64,000 nt of DNA from Cryptomeria japonica (GCF_030272615.1 NC_081408.1:340352793-340416792); one strand, 5' to 3'; numbered from the stretch's first letter, positions 11,401 through 23,964 are shown. The notes: generated by a model not told the origin, from the letters alone. Numbers and translations are program-made.

Positions 11401-12079
11401 GAAGCAAATTAATGAATAAGCTAGATACTACAATGATGTATAGTGACGAGTTCCCTCCCAAGATTAGTGAAACTAAAGACATGGTGGAGGTAATGAATGT
11501 AGCTTATGCATTTTTCACAGGGAAGGATGTGCTTATAAATCAAAAATTGCAGACATTTGGGGAAGGTTATAGTAAATTGGTGCCTTCAATTTATGCTAGT
11601 AATGGAGATTTGCAATCAGTTTCTTATTGGACCAGTGAATTTGATTTGATTATGGAGCAAGAAAAAATAATCAAGCATATAGATGAATAGGTTGATGCTG
11701 ATTTCCTTAACGATATGCTTGATTTACTGTTCAAGGTTGAGGTTGACCATGCAAAGTTTATTATTGAGGCCAGGGTAGTTATAGATGCCAGATGGATAGA
11801 TTTAGTTGCAAAGTTGAAAGAGGTAAAGGCATTCAATTGGCCAACAGACAAAGAGGTGGACAAGTGGTAAGCCATGGTAAGGTTGACCATGCAAAGTTTA
11901 TTATTGAGGCCAGGGTAGTTACAGATGCCAAATGGATAGATTTAGTTGCAAAGTTGAAAGAGGTAAAGGCATTCAATTGGCCAACAGACAAAGAGGTGGA
12001 TAGGTGGTAAGCCATGGTAAAAGCAAAGCAAAAGAAGAAATGTTAGGTTGAGGTAGCTACCCAAGATTCCTCACAGTAA
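8480..12079 (+). pseudogene. Large decayed gene of unnamed family, helical plus coiled-coil
   Basis: One ancestral frame of about 1,150 codons can be followed from ATG 8480. A single frameshift near 9142 is followed by about 910 codons without another. Stops lie at 8930, 9735, 9843, 10080, 10143, 10275, 10356, 10620, 10737, 10818, 11139, 11688 and 11868; eleven of the 13 are TAG or TAA and sit where Gln is the natural ancestor. The N-terminus has a short Gly/Ser/Lys/Pro repeat (GGSKPKAT, GVSKPKAT). A helical domain follows (8580-9730; PFDITPFHHYMHCIVYGLC, then KHYSLLMHLILFF). Next come an acidic-basic linker (9860-10300) and long heptad-like helices (10920-11140 and 11175-11690; EETLMKKGALEEELVELKEK). 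No catalytic motif is visible. I do not recognise the family; ORF3 of the LINE at 33259 has a similar helical block and coiled coil. A retroelement-associated gene or a decayed lineage-specific gene are both possible. Confidence 0.6.
11741..12016 (+). repeat. 140-bp tandem duplication inside the large pseudogene
   Basis: The text ggttgaccatgcaaagttta begins at 11741 and 11881, and about 135 bp following each are nearly identical. Because 140 is not a multiple of three, the duplication puts the second copy, encoding the same WIDLVAKLKEVKAFNWP segment, in another frame. The near identity shows it arose after most of the stops. Confidence 0.95.
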
Positions 12080-14081
12080 TTCTAAGCTTGTTGAATCCTC
12101 ATCTTATAAAAGGAATCCAATATTAATTTGAGAGGGATGGTCACTTTTTCTTTTTTATCGGTAGTGAGGGATGGCCAGTTGGCCACTTTTATTGTTGTTG
12201 AAACCTCTTATATAGTTATAATAGTTCAATTGTTGAAGAATTTGATAAGTCAATAGTTGAATCGCATTTTGAATTTACTTTTTGATATCATTTGTAGTTT
12301 GAGATCTTCACATAATTGTCTTTGTGCTGAATTTATGTTTTCACTATGAATTGAATGGTCAAGGGTTTTTCAGTTTACGTATGAATCTGGGTTGTGTATG
12401 TAATGGCATATTCATTCCTATTTATATGCAAATGAATCTTATTGAAGTTTATTATCAGGTTGTCTTTGAATTGTAAGTGACTCTATACCCTAGGATAAGG
12501 CACTTGTCTGTTGTCTTGATGTTGAATTAGTGAAGTGACCTTCCAATTATAATAGTTGATTCATTGTGGGTGAATATGTTTTCTTGTTTGCCTTTGATTA
12601 TGAAATTGTGATTTTTCTATAACATCTATCATGGAATTGGATCCTCAAAAGATATTCCCTTTAATTGAGTTGCATGCATGTTTTACTAATTATGTTGTAT
12701 TCCTATCTATTGTGGTGTTTGATACTTTCATTCTTAATATTCGTATGATTTTATATGCTATGGTCCATGGATGTTTATGTAATATATATGCTATGGATGT
12801 TTATGTAATATATTATGCATTACTGGGCATAATAGGAAGTATTAAATGAAAAATTACATACACCATAACAATTCAACAAATGAAAAAAGTTAAAACTCAT
12901 GATTCTAATCATTTGAAAGAGATAGAATTATACACCAGAGAGAAATAGATTAGAATTTAACTTCTATTGAATAAAATTACTACTTCTGTCGATCGCCACA
13001 AAATAAATTTATATATAACTCCTTCAAGAACCTACATAAAGCTTGACACTAAATGCTTTTCATTTTCTCTCTAAATGACTATACAACTTGCTCCCTTCAC
13101 CTAGAGTCTAGAATCACTACTGGAACTAGAAAAGGAACCCCAATGACTATATAACTTACAAAACTGCTTGAGCCATGTCATTATCACCCTGATGCCTTTG
13201 GATGGAATGTGAGATGTTATGTTGTGTCCAACAAATTGTTTCCAAATAGAGGAGGGAGCCTTCATGCCCAGGAACAAAGAAAATGGAAAGAGGAGCTTGA
13301 GCCTTCATGCCCACGATTAGGGAAAGTGGAAAGAGGAGCTTTAGGGTGAATGTAATATGTTATGGAGGGGTTGCAACTTCCATGTCATCACAAAGATGAC
13401 TGGCTACCACTCCCCACCCAAACAAATCCTTCTTTCATTCCTCTGTGGGCTCCTTCTTCAAACCCCCTGCCATTTTGTGGTAGAGTAGAAGCAGAGGACA
13501 TGCCATGCTTGGCCTCTCTTGATAAGAAAAGGCTTTCACACCCCCTCTTGCAATCCTTCTCACTTTCACAACCCCTGTGACAATAAACAAACTCATATAG
13601 GATAAAACAAAAAAGCACCCATCTAGTATCACACAACAACTCCATGAATGATCCTGCTCAAACATCATCTTCCTTTCTGAGGAAACAACCACTCTTAGAA
13701 AATGAAAAAGGTTTCTTTTCTCTTCTACCAATTAAGTCACCACTCCATTGTATTTATAAATTTTTAACACTTCATTTGGTGATGCTCATTCACGTGAAAA
13801 ATCATCATTTTAGTGTTTTTCAACATGACTGTAGACTCTAGAAGTCACTGTCATGCTTATCAAATCCATTGCTTCTTGCTAAGGCTCATCTATTGTGAAT
13901 GATTTTGTTCTGATTTTTTTCCTCCTTGATTGGACAAATTCTACTTCAGAATCCTTGACAACAAGCAACCCGAGCTCTGATTTCTCAGAGAAATCTATGA
14001 TCTCCCATCTCTAACTTAGAATCTATCCAATCCTTTTATGCCTCTAAAACCATCATCCTCGCTTGTCTAATCAACCTTGAC
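12080..14081. other. Non-coding stretch, one short tandem duplication
   Basis: About 2 kb without a gene I can support. The text gagccttcatgccca occurs at 13256 and 13299 in a 43-bp tandem duplication. Open frames of 65-98 codons at 13362-13841 on both strands overlap one another, show no domain and are rejected. The first part may be the 3' region of the 8480-12079 element. Confidence 0.5.
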
Positions 14082-14640
14082 TCTAGCTTGGTTTGGGTTT
14101 ACATCATGAGATCTCTAGCTTTTTGGGTGTTCGCATTTTATGTTACCGAGTTGGAGATTGTTAATGAAATTGCTTTGGTCATGAGGTCTCAAGTTGGTCT
14201 GATGTCATACATTATAGCTGGCAGAGTTAGCGAGTAACATATTTCATACAGTTGTTGCTAACTCTCATCTTTGTTTGATGTTAGAATTTTAAGGTCGCGA
14301 GCTAGCAACTAGACAGTTTGTGGTTAAGTTTTATGGTTATCATCAACTCACGAAGTTAAATGTCTAAAGACTTGATCAAGCCATGAGCTTGCGAGTGAAC
14401 TACTAGTGGTTAAGAGATAAATAGTTTTATGTTGGCGAGTACACAACAAGGGTTAAAGTTACCATTATCTCCAAGTCACTCCAGTGATGAGGACTTAACA
14501 TTTTGTGGTTGAGAATTGGCGAGTCCCACTTCAGTTTCCCTCAGTCACTAGATCTCAAGGTTATGAAGGCTTAGCATTTTCAGCTTGCGAGTTGGAGATA
14601 GAGTCGTAAGGGCTTGTCGCTAGGTCGCAATATTTACTAA
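14082..14640. repeat. Second GCGAG-type region, related to 6963-7124
   Basis: Positions 14082-14240 align with 6963-7124 in the same orientation (shared text ggagattgttaatgaaattg). Further right the same motif vocabulary continues (tcgcgagctagc near 14293, cttgcgag near 14390 and 14586). Shared phrases such as gagataaatagtttta occur at 14411 and 7220. It is either the right-hand partner of an old LTR pair or a dispersed family. Confidence 0.6.
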
Positions 14641-14702
14641 TGGGCAGTCTTTTAGGCAAAGAGTTAAGGACTGTGTGCCACATGTTTTAATGACTTAATA
14701 TC

Positions 14703-14920
14703 TTGAAATCACCAATATATTTATTTTATGGCTTGAAAATAGCTCGAAATCGCCAATATTTTATTTTTATGGTTTGAAAGTAGGTTGAAATTGCTAATAT
14801 TTTTTTTAATGGTTTAAAAAATAGGTTGAAATCGCCAATGCAAATATTATTCTAGTTTTAAAAATATTACAATTCACCCATGCAAATATTTTTTTGGTTT
14901 TAAAAATGTTACAATTCACC
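14703..14920. repeat. 41-bp and 42-bp tandem repeats
   Basis: Units of the form ttgaaatcgccaata start at 14703, 14744, 14785 and 14826, exactly 41 bp apart. They pass into two units starting tgcaaatatt at 14839 and 14881, 42 bp apart, each ending attacaattcacc. Units differ mainly at CpG positions. Confidence 0.93.
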
Positions 14921-15169
14921 GGGATTTTTCACAAACTTTGAGCGATCACGGATAATTCGCCAATGGAGATTATTATTTTTTCTCCATAAACCGCAAAAAT
15001 TCACCAGTAAAATTAAATTTTTCCTCGGTAATTATACAACTTTCACCATATTTTAACACCTTGTCCAAGGGGGGGGTTTCTTAAAGTTTTCCCTGCATGG
15101 AATATTTCTCTCATCATCATTAATCATTAGTAACCCCTAAGAAAAAACTTGTGCTAAGTATGAACACAA
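14921..15169. other. Spacer with a G8 run
   Basis: AT-rich sequence ending at the left border of the duplicated composite. A purine run ccaagggggggg near 15064-15076 is reminiscent of a polypurine tract, but no LTR start follows it. Confidence 0.4.
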
Positions 15170-15900
15170 AGAGTAACTCCACCATGCTCATGCTGCACTA
15201 CTCTAACTTTCATATGACATCCACTAAGATTGTAGTCTATGGTGTCCACTCTACCACAATCATTAGTACATACTACAATTAGATCATTACAAAGCCTCAT
15301 AGTGGAAAGATATGTGTCACACAATAAATCATCAACACAAAAAATCTCACTTTAATTAGTTGCCAATATTAATGCAAGGTTTGAAATTTTCTTAATCAAC
15401 ATCATAGGGAGACCATTAAACATTGAAATGTGAGATCAAGGTGAAGGAACCAAATATAAAACCTCATTCCCAATGAGTTGCATGCATGCATTATCAAATT
15501 GCATTATCTTCCTTGCAGGAAATTTCTTAGTTTTCATAATAATCTATTCTATACCTTATGATGGCTCCTTCTTCTTTGAACTATCCTCTTTCTTCTTCGA
15601 TAATTTCTATTCTAATCTTGTCTTCTTCAAGAGATGTTGTTAAAGCCTTTCTCCTCATCCTTATATTGTTTCCCCTTCATCCTTTGTTTTCTCTCCCGGG
15701 AGTAGGATTTCACTCTCTACCCCTCCTAGTGAGATTATAGATGATTATATTGCTTGGAATATGGTTCATACATGGAGAAAAGGTCATGTGTCCTTTTCTC
15801 TTCCTCTTCCTTGGGTCGAGTAAGAGTTGTCTTTGCTTGAGGTTGAGATCACTGTTTCCTACCAATTCAAAGCTCTAATCAAAAGCTTCATCCCTACTTT
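15170..15900. pseudogene. Gene fragments of unknown origin in block A
   Basis: On the plus strand, 15558-15740 is an open 60-codon frame whose partner at 25246-25428 differs at only three residues. One frame over, both copies continue with EIIDDYIAWNMV. On the minus strand, about 15500-15180, both copies keep a readable stretch containing VCTNDCGRVDTID and SGCHMKVRVVQH. Copy 2 has 42 more bases there, a multiple of three. I recognise neither. They could be pieces of a host gene carried or interrupted by the copia element, or chance preservation through recent duplication. Confidence 0.3.
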
Positions 15901-15969
15901 ATTTTTGGCCTCTTTGGTTGTCTTACAACTTGTGAAATCCTTCTTTCCTACCTAGTAGGCTGTTATGTA

Positions 15970-16765
15970 AGGGTTTGGGTCTTCTCCCATTTTACATAAT
16001 TAGAACATATTAAATATATTTATATAAAAATATTAAACATAAATATATAAAATATGTATATATTAGTATTTTTAAAAATATTATATGTATAATAACAAAT
16101 AATATGTATACATGCATATTCATATTATTATAAACATAATTTTAGGCATACTTTTATGTATAATCTATGTATACTCTAGGTATTTATGTATAAGCTATGC
16201 TTACTTCTTTGTAAATATATTTTTTATGTTTCTCAGTTTCATGATCTTTATTAAACATGTTAAATTATTTCAAACAAAAATCACCTTCACTGTCAATCCT
16301 CAAACACTTAATATGTTTTCTACTAGTCTGATTTTCAACCAAGGATTTGAAATTCTTAAACTGACTTAAAAATTTAGATTTACTCATGAAGAAATACAAA
16401 TATACATTCCAAGGTTATACTATAGTCATCTATAAAAGAGATAAAATAAGTAGCTCTAGCTCTATCGAAGGAAAATTAATAAGACCAAGCACATATGAAT
16501 GAATATAATATAAAACCCTAGAAGACTTATGATAACTATAATCAAAATAAGCCTTATGTTTTTTACCATTAACATGTAATGTTCACAGAAAAGAAACTTG
16601 AGATTATAGCCATTAAGGCCTTCAACAAGGCAATTATTTTTTAGGGTTCTAAGACCATTCTAACTAAAATGACCATGTCCCTAGTGCCATAACATTTTTT
16701 TGTGCACTACGAGCTTCATCTCCAAATAATTTGCACCATTAGGTATCCTAAAAGCATGGACATCA
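15970..16765 (-). pseudogene. Copia polyprotein fragment (pre-integrase and integrase start)
   Basis: Minus-strand translation gives a degraded GAG-pre-integrase segment (LRTLKNNCLVEGLNGYNLKF, then a Phe-Cys-Glu-His) and the beginning of the integrase core (KNFKSLVENQT followed by an IKCLR-type motif), typical of Ty1/copia polyproteins. Many stops and frameshifts interrupt it. The left part (15970-16110) is AT-rich with no recognisable integrase. The reverse-transcriptase part expected further left is absent. The upstream half of the same polyprotein (gag and protease) is preserved only in composite copy 2, at 50056-51383. Confidence 0.65.
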
Positions 16766-19454
16766 TGTAATGCCTGCCAAAATACCCTAGAGAAACAAAA
16801 CAAACTAACATACTAGAAGAGATAATTTTTTCTTAAAACATCATCTAAAGTAACATGTAACATCATCTACTCAATATGAATTAAACATATTTAACATAAT
16901 ATGCACATAACAACATGAACATGTAACATAATCACATGAGCTAATTATGCAAGAAAAAATAAACACAACTTAAATTTCACTACCATCTCCCTAGGGTATC
17001 TTAACGTCATCACTTAATCTACCAATCATAAGCAATAACAATCTACTCATTCCTAATATAACACATAACATTTCCATTATCATTATTCCATGGACATGTG
17101 TAGTTTCCTTAATACCTTTCTAGCTTGATATCCAATCACCTTATCATAAATCTAATACAATATGCAACTCAAAACAATGCAATGTAATCCATTTCCCAAT
17201 TAAGGTGCATTTTAAGAACCAATAATAAATGTTCCAAATTCCTTAACCATACATATGTTCTATGATCCCTTCCTTCTCTACTGTGAGTACTAATAGAAAT
17301 ATGAGATAATCTCAACACTATTTCTTTTCTTAACATTTAAATTATCATAATATAGCCAAGATACCACAGATACATACACATTCTATTAACATGATTCTAT
17401 TTCAATTCAACTACAAGATACATTACCATAAATCTCACTATCCCCATAACAAAACGTAAGTCTAGTCCTAAGATAATATAAACCACTACCTATACATAAC
17501 GAATATATCAAGAGCATAGCTCTTTTACTACATGTTTCCAATTACAAATTTTACATGATAACCACATCACAAGTGTCATGATATCAAATACATCCATCTG
17601 CAACAATAATCATCCATAAGATGCAATGATAGAAGAACCACATCCACAAATGAAGAATTCAATGAAGATATCCCAATGGAAGAAGGCATCAACCATCCAA
17701 CCATCTGGAATGAAAGGAACCATCCCTCATTCTAGGAGATGAAACAAGGTCCCAACATACACTCTAGACCTAGGATAACTCCTAATAATCAAAGAGAATT
17801 CAACAAATCAATAACCCCAACAACAAAAAGTATTTAAGCCAATCACAAGACAATTCACAATAGAAACTTTGAGAGGCAAGACAACAAGAAAAGGCATAGT
17901 TACATATCATGGACAAGGAGACATGTAGGTGTGGAGTGTCATCTCATGCTATCCTTCAAATAGAAGGTACTTTCCTGATAACATGTCTCAGCATGCTATC
18001 TACATATAAAATACATAACCCTGATAGACATGTGGAGCCATCTCAACCTATGAGAGATTCAAGGGAGATTGACTAGTCATCACATTGGCCTTCCCAAGCA
18101 TATCCTGAAACATCCTCCTTATGATCAAGTCTTTTGGATCATATCCATTATTATCATGATTAAGTGAATCCTATTTACCCATCCCATATAATTAATTATT
18201 AATGTTATCACTTGTTTACAATAAGGAAAAGTTTCAATATGCCTTGGTGGTCTAGACTTTAAGCATCCTTACTAGGAACCTCCTAGCAACCTATGTCTCA
18301 TGACCCCAGTCATCACATGAAATCCCACTCCCCCTATCATTCTCCAAAACAATAATAACAAAGAGGCTCAATGCAACATCCAAAAAATATTCATAATACA
18401 TAAACATGCAACCTATAGCCAACAATGCAAAGAGAAGAGCCTCATAACAAAATAATAAATCAGTAGCCACTATCATAAGGCACTCCAATCTTCTATAAGC
18501 ATAAATGAAACCTCTACAACAAGGCTCATCAATTTTCTAGAGTAAGGGAAATAGCACATCCTCAACATCATGGCATATCGACAAGTTGAAGCTAACATAC
18601 AACCTCTAGGAGAATAAATATAGCTTGTTGGAGCATAAAATACCAATAAATAACCAAATCTGAAAATACTCAATACTAGAAAACATAAGGAAACCTCAAT
18701 ACAAGCCTCTCGTATCAAAACTAATTTGGAAAATTCAGCCCAAAAGACTAACCAACAAAAACTCAAAAAAAATCGAGCAAAAATCCAACAAAAATCTAGA
18801 AAACTATGATGGAAAAGCCAAATAATGATTTTGAAAATAAAATAACATAGACAACTTTAAGACCCAAAAATACACTCAGTAGAGTCCCCCAGACTAAGAA
18901 AAATGAATGAAATAAATAGATTAACAAATCATGAGCTAAAATGAAACATTTCTCAAAACAACCATTCATGGCTTCCTGGAAAATAAATCACAGAGAGAGT
19001 CAGAGTCAAATACCATACTCAAAAACACTCTCAAAAGAATCAAAATCTCAAATAAGGCTAAAGGATTAAGTATGAAGCCCAATAAACTAACAAAACAAAA
19101 GAACAAGGCTTCTATAGAAATATGCATCCGACAATGCTCGATTGCAAAAATTCATAGAAAGGAAAATAAACACACCCGGATTTCACAAATACCAAAAGGG
19201 ATCTCAAGGAAAAATCCAAAACTCAGATTTAAAATAGAAAACATCATACAGAGAACCTTCAACACCAAATACCAATATTGCTAGTGCTGACCATTCCCGA
19301 CAATGCACACAACCAATAGAAAAAATGTATTTTCCCCATCTATAGTATAAACCCTATAATATAAATCATATCAAATAAATTAAACCTTTAACTATACAAA
19401 TAATTAGTTATCCCAAACTAGCTGTACACAATCTTTTCTACAAACACAGAGCAT
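16766..19454 (-). mobile_element. B-family 3' LTR, truncated, copy 1
   Basis: The block begins on the plus strand with tgtaatgcctgcc, the reverse complement of an LTR end of the ..ggcattaca type, and aligns throughout with 20096-22755. The alignment stops at 19454, where it is joined directly to antisense gag. The LTR start (about 1.3 kb, visible in 48874-50050) is therefore missing. The flank just left of it is catca, the same 5 bp that flank the copy-2 element. Confidence 0.75.
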
Positions 19455-20081
19455 GTAAAATCATGAAGATGCATAATCGCACACCTCACCTTAGTGTTAC
19501 TACTATACAGATGCATAGCAAAACTCCTACCCAAATGCAATAGCCAAGTCTCTACCTCCATGCCACTGCTAGAACCATCAAAAGTAGGAGGACATGACCT
19601 CAAAAGATCTCTCATATGACTATCTGTATTTGCCTCCTCATCCACCTCAACTCTTCTCCGCCTAGGAGAATGTGAACTCTCTCTCTCTCTTAATAATCAG
19701 AATGACGAGAACCTCCTACTGATTCTCCTCCTGTCTTGGCCCTAAGCAACCAAGAAGCTCCCAAATCACGTTCACCAACAATGGAACCACGTCACCACAA
19801 TGCTGATTCTATGACTGCTACCACTCCTCATGACATTGGACTCTTCAAAAACCTTAGGATGAGGATTCCATTGAGTACCCATGTGACCAACACGACCATG
19901 ACCTCTACCTCTAGAAGGAATCTTGTCTAGCCAAGACACAAAAAATGCTATAAGCTATCAACTAGGGCAACTAAAACAAGAAGATAACAAGCACGGATAT
20001 ACTGCCGGTCTATCCCATGCTAACATTCTATCATGCACAATAAGTTCAAATAAAGCCAAAGTACCCAGTGTATGAACATGG
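19455..20081 (-). pseudogene. Ty3/gypsy gag fragment, copy 1
   Basis: Read leftwards from the primer-binding site, the minus strand encodes a short leader, a Gly/Arg-rich piece and then a gag segment (about 19645-19440) with LLRSCPPTFDGSSSGMEVET and a following Trp-Leu, typical of the N-terminal part of plant gypsy capsid proteins. The frame runs straight into LTR sequence at 19454 and stops at 19418, so most of gag and all of pol are gone. The same junction is present in copy 2 (46685-47136), showing that it is ancestral to the duplication. A TC-type microsatellite (ctctctctctct) interrupts the leader near 19680. Confidence 0.75.
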
Positions 20082-20093
20082 GCTCTCATACCA
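20082..20093 (-). other. Primer-binding site of B element, copy 1
   Basis: On the minus strand this reads TGGTATGAGAGC, 11 of 12 bases matching the initiator-Met tRNA complement (TGGTATCAGAGC) used by many plant retrotransposons. It lies two bases inside the LTR end and fixes the element's orientation as minus. Confidence 0.8.
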
Positions 20094-20095
20094 GA

Positions 20096-22994
20096 TGTAA
20101 TGCCCACCAAAATACCCTAGAGAATTAAAGAAAACTAACATACTAGAAGAGATAATAATTTTTCTTAAAAACATCATCTAAGAAACATGTAACATCATCT
20201 ACTCAATATAAATTAAATAACTTTAACATAATATGCACATATAAACATGAACATGTAACATAATCACATGACCTAATTACACAAGGAGAAATAAATACAA
20301 CTTAAACTTCACTACTATCTCCCTAGGGTATCTAAATGACATGACTTACTCTACCAATCATAACAAATAACAACCCACTCATTCCTACCAAAAACACATA
20401 ACATTTCCATTATCATTATTCCATGCACATATGCAATTTCCTTAATACCTTTCTAGCTTGATGTGCAATCACTTTATCATCCATCTAATATGATATGCAA
20501 ACTCAAAAAAATGCAATCTAATCCATTTCCCATTAAGGTTCATTGTAAGCACCGATACCAAATGTTCCAAATCCCTTAAACATACATATGCTATATGATC
20601 TCTTCCTTCTCTACCATGATTACTAATAAAAATATGAGATAATCTTAACATCATTTCTTTTCTTAACATTTAACTCATCATAATATAACCAAGATACTAA
20701 AGATACATCCACATTCTATTAACATGATTCTATTTCAATTCAACTACAAGATACATTACCATTCATCTCATTATCCTCTTAACAAATCATAAGTCAATTT
20801 ATAAGATAATATCAACCACTACCTATACATAACCAATATATCAAGAGTATAACTCTTTTACTACATGTTTCCAACTACAAATTTTACATGACAATCAGAT
20901 CACAAGTGTCGTGATATCAAATACATCCATCTACAACAATAATCATCCATAAGCTACGATGATAGAGGAACCACATCCATGCATGAAGAATCCAATGAAG
21001 ACATCCCAATGGAAGAAGACATCAACTACCCTACCATGTGGAACCAAAGGAACCACCCTCGATGCTATGAGATGACACAAGGTCCCAACATACACTCTAG
21101 ACATAGGTTGACTCCTGACAACCAAAGAGAAATCAAAAACATAATAACCTTAACAACATATAAGCATAATCTAATCACAAGACAATTCGCAATAGAAACT
21201 CCTAGAGGCGAACCAACAAGCAAAGGCATAGATACATATCATGGACAAGGACACATGTAGGAGTGGAGTGTCACCACATGCTATGCTCCAAATAGAAGGT
21301 ACTACCCTGATTACATGTCTTTACATGCTATACTAATATAGAAGGCATATCACTGATAGACATGTGGAGTCATCTCAACTTATGAGAGATTCAAGGGAGA
21401 TTGACTTGCCATCACAATGGCCTTCCCAATATTATTGTAATACATCCTCGCTAGGATCAATTCTTTAGGCTCACATCCATTATTATCTTGATTAGGTGAA
21501 TCCTATTTACCCATTCCATCTAATTAATTATTAATGTTATCACTTGTTTATAATAAGGAAAAATTTAAATGTACCCTGGTGGTCTAGACTCTAAGCATCC
21601 TTAGTAGGAACCTCCTAGCAAGCTATCTCTCCCGACCCCGATCGTTACATGAAATCCCACTCCCACTATAATGCTCCAAAATAATAACAACAAAGGGGCT
21701 CAATGGAAAATACAAAAAGGATCCATAATACATATATATTGAACCAAGTGCCAACAATGCAAAGACAAGAGCCTCATAACAAAATGATAAATCACTAGCC
21801 AATATCAGAAGGCACTCAAATCTACCAAAAGTATAAATCAAACCTCTAGAGCAAGGCTCATCAACTTGATGGAGCAAGGGTGATAACACAAACTCAACAT
21901 CATGTCATATCAACAAGTTGTAGCTAATACACAACCTCTACGACAAGGCATATCACTTGTCGGAGCATAAAATATCATTAAATAATGAAATCTGAAAATA
22001 GTCAATACTGAAAAACACCAGGAAACCACAATACAATCTTTTGGTATGAAAATAGATTTAGAAAAGTCAGCTTAGAGGACTAATGAGCAAAAACCCATCA
22101 AAAATCCAAAAAACTCTGACGGAAAAACCAAATTATGATTTTGAAAATAAAATCATATAGACAACATTAAGGCCCAAAAATACACTTAGTAGAGTCACCC
22201 AGACTAAGGAAAATGAATGAAATAAACAGATTAATATATCGTAAGCTAAAATGAAAGATTTCTCAAAACAACCATTCATAGCTTCCCAAAAAAAAATCGG
22301 AGAGAGTCAAATACCAAAATCGAAAACACTCTCAAAAGAATCAAAATCTCAAACAAGGCTAAAGGATTAAGTCCCGAGCCTAATAAACTGACAGAACAAA
22401 AGAACAAGGCTTCTGCAAAAAATATGCATCCAGCAATGCCCGACTACCAAAATTCATAGAAATGAAAATAAACACACTGAGATTTCACAAATGCCAAAAG
22501 GGATCTCTTGAGGAAAAATCCAAAACTTGGATTTAAAATATAAAATATTTTACAAATAACTTTCAACACCAAATCTAAATATTCCCAGTGTCGGCCATTC
22601 CCGACAATGCACACAACCAATAGAAATATTGTATTTTCCCTAGCTATAGTTTAAAACTTATAATATAAATCACATAAAATAAATTAAACCTTTAACTATA
22701 GAAATAATTATTTATCCCAACCTACCTGCACACAATCTTTTTTGCAAACATGGAGCATACAATTTTTGAAAAATAAAATGTAAATGGAAGAATTCTTCGA
22801 CTTTGATAATAGAAGAAATGGAAATTTAAACTTGTTAAAGCACAATCCAAACCAAGCAAGCTCAAAGCCAAAATCTTTAGGTCCAATCTTCAGTCAAAAT
22901 CCCCAAACTTGCCAAGAAATATTCCAAAAGGTAATCCGACAAAATGCATAGGTTGTCGAATAAAAAGAAATGCATTCAAAAACCTTGCCTCCAA
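20096..22994 (-). mobile_element. B-family 5' LTR, truncated, copy 1
   Basis: Starts with tgtaatgcccacc next to the primer-binding site and aligns with 16766-19454 and, beyond that, with 48660-48873. The right end is a deletion junction: after cctccaaac the sequence switches to block D with a caaac microhomology, whereas copy 2 continues for another 1.2 kb to the true LTR start at 50050. A 28-bp insertion relative to copy 2 lies at about 22945-22972. Open frames inside it are shadows. Confidence 0.78.
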
Positions 22995-23964
22995 ACAACT
23001 CAGACATTTAAATTCTAATGGTAGCTCCTATGTAAAAGTCAAAGTGGAGGTAAAATGCACTAATGTAAATTGCATGGGTGAAACATTTCAATAGCTATCA
23101 TTTGTAGAGTCCATGGTTGGGTCTCCAACAATGTCTTGATTAGTACCCTTGTGTATGTGGGTGGTTTAATGAATGGATGGATAGAACTAAAAAATTAACA
23201 TAATTGAAGAACAAAAAGACTATAGTTTGAGAATGATGATAAAGCTTTATTTGGTTGGAAAAGTGAGAAGCATTGCAATCAATAGGTTGGGCATTTACTT
23301 TAGAGAAGCATCTTCTTGAAGGTGTTTAACAGTTATAGAGACATGAATGGGCTAGGTAATGAATCATTAAATTTAAAAAAGCACTTCTAAACCTCCTTTT
23401 GTTGTTGATTTCGGTTTGATTGATGCTACAAAATCTTTAATAAGTAGATCAAGTTCAATTAGATCTATTTTATGATCAATAATAACAATTGATATTGATT
23501 CAAGGTTGACAAAAGAATCCCTCCTTGTTGCTTAAGTTACATCAAGGAGGTATTCACAATTATCAATAATTTCAATTGACTATATAACTAGTATAATTGT
23601 TAGACCTATTGAGAAAGGTATAAAGACTAAGAAATATGAATAGTGTGGACATATCATCTTTTCAAACTCAAGTGTCAAAGGAATGTGTGAGAAGTGAGCA
23701 ATGTGTTTACATTCTTAAAATCATCATGATGACTCTATGATGTCAGTAACTTTACCCATATCCCCTATGCTCGAGTTCATCTTGAGATTGATCTATGGAA
23801 AGCTCTTCCAAATAATATTGTCAAATTTATCAAATATCTATATAACATTATTTTAAAACATTTATATCAAATCAATTCACAAATCGTATAACAACATGTT
23901 TGCCATCAAATGCACCTCCCAATTTCCTTGAAAAAATGCTTATAGTATTTACACTAACCTTTAT
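22995..23964. repeat. Block D, copy 1 (intron-like segment)
   Basis: Aligns with 53984-55180, apart from two segments present only in copy 2 (about 54506-54575 and 54942-55107). A plus-strand open end shared by both copies encodes LNSNGSSYVKVKVEVKC and stops at the same place. The similarity ends at the text aaccttta, four bases into what copy 2 shows as the end of a minus-strand exon. D is therefore probably intron sequence of the gene whose first exon lies at 55175-55283. Confidence 0.6.

Larger units (their letters stand above)
15170..23964. repeat. Composite duplication, copy 1
   Basis: Ordered blocks A (15170-16765), B 3' LTR (16766-19454), gag (19455-20081), B 5' LTR (20096-22994) and D (22995-23964) recur in the same order and orientation at 24830-55180. 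The A-B and B-gag junctions are the same in both copies, which favours duplication of an already assembled composite over repeated independent insertion. Confidence 0.8.

Noticed and set aside
13362-13841. Overlapping frames of 65-98 codons on both strands
   Set aside because: Mutually overlapping, no motif, no supporting context.
15060-15080. Polypurine tract and LTR start near the G8 run
   Set aside because: No LTR start (tg..) follows, and no matching partner sequence was found.
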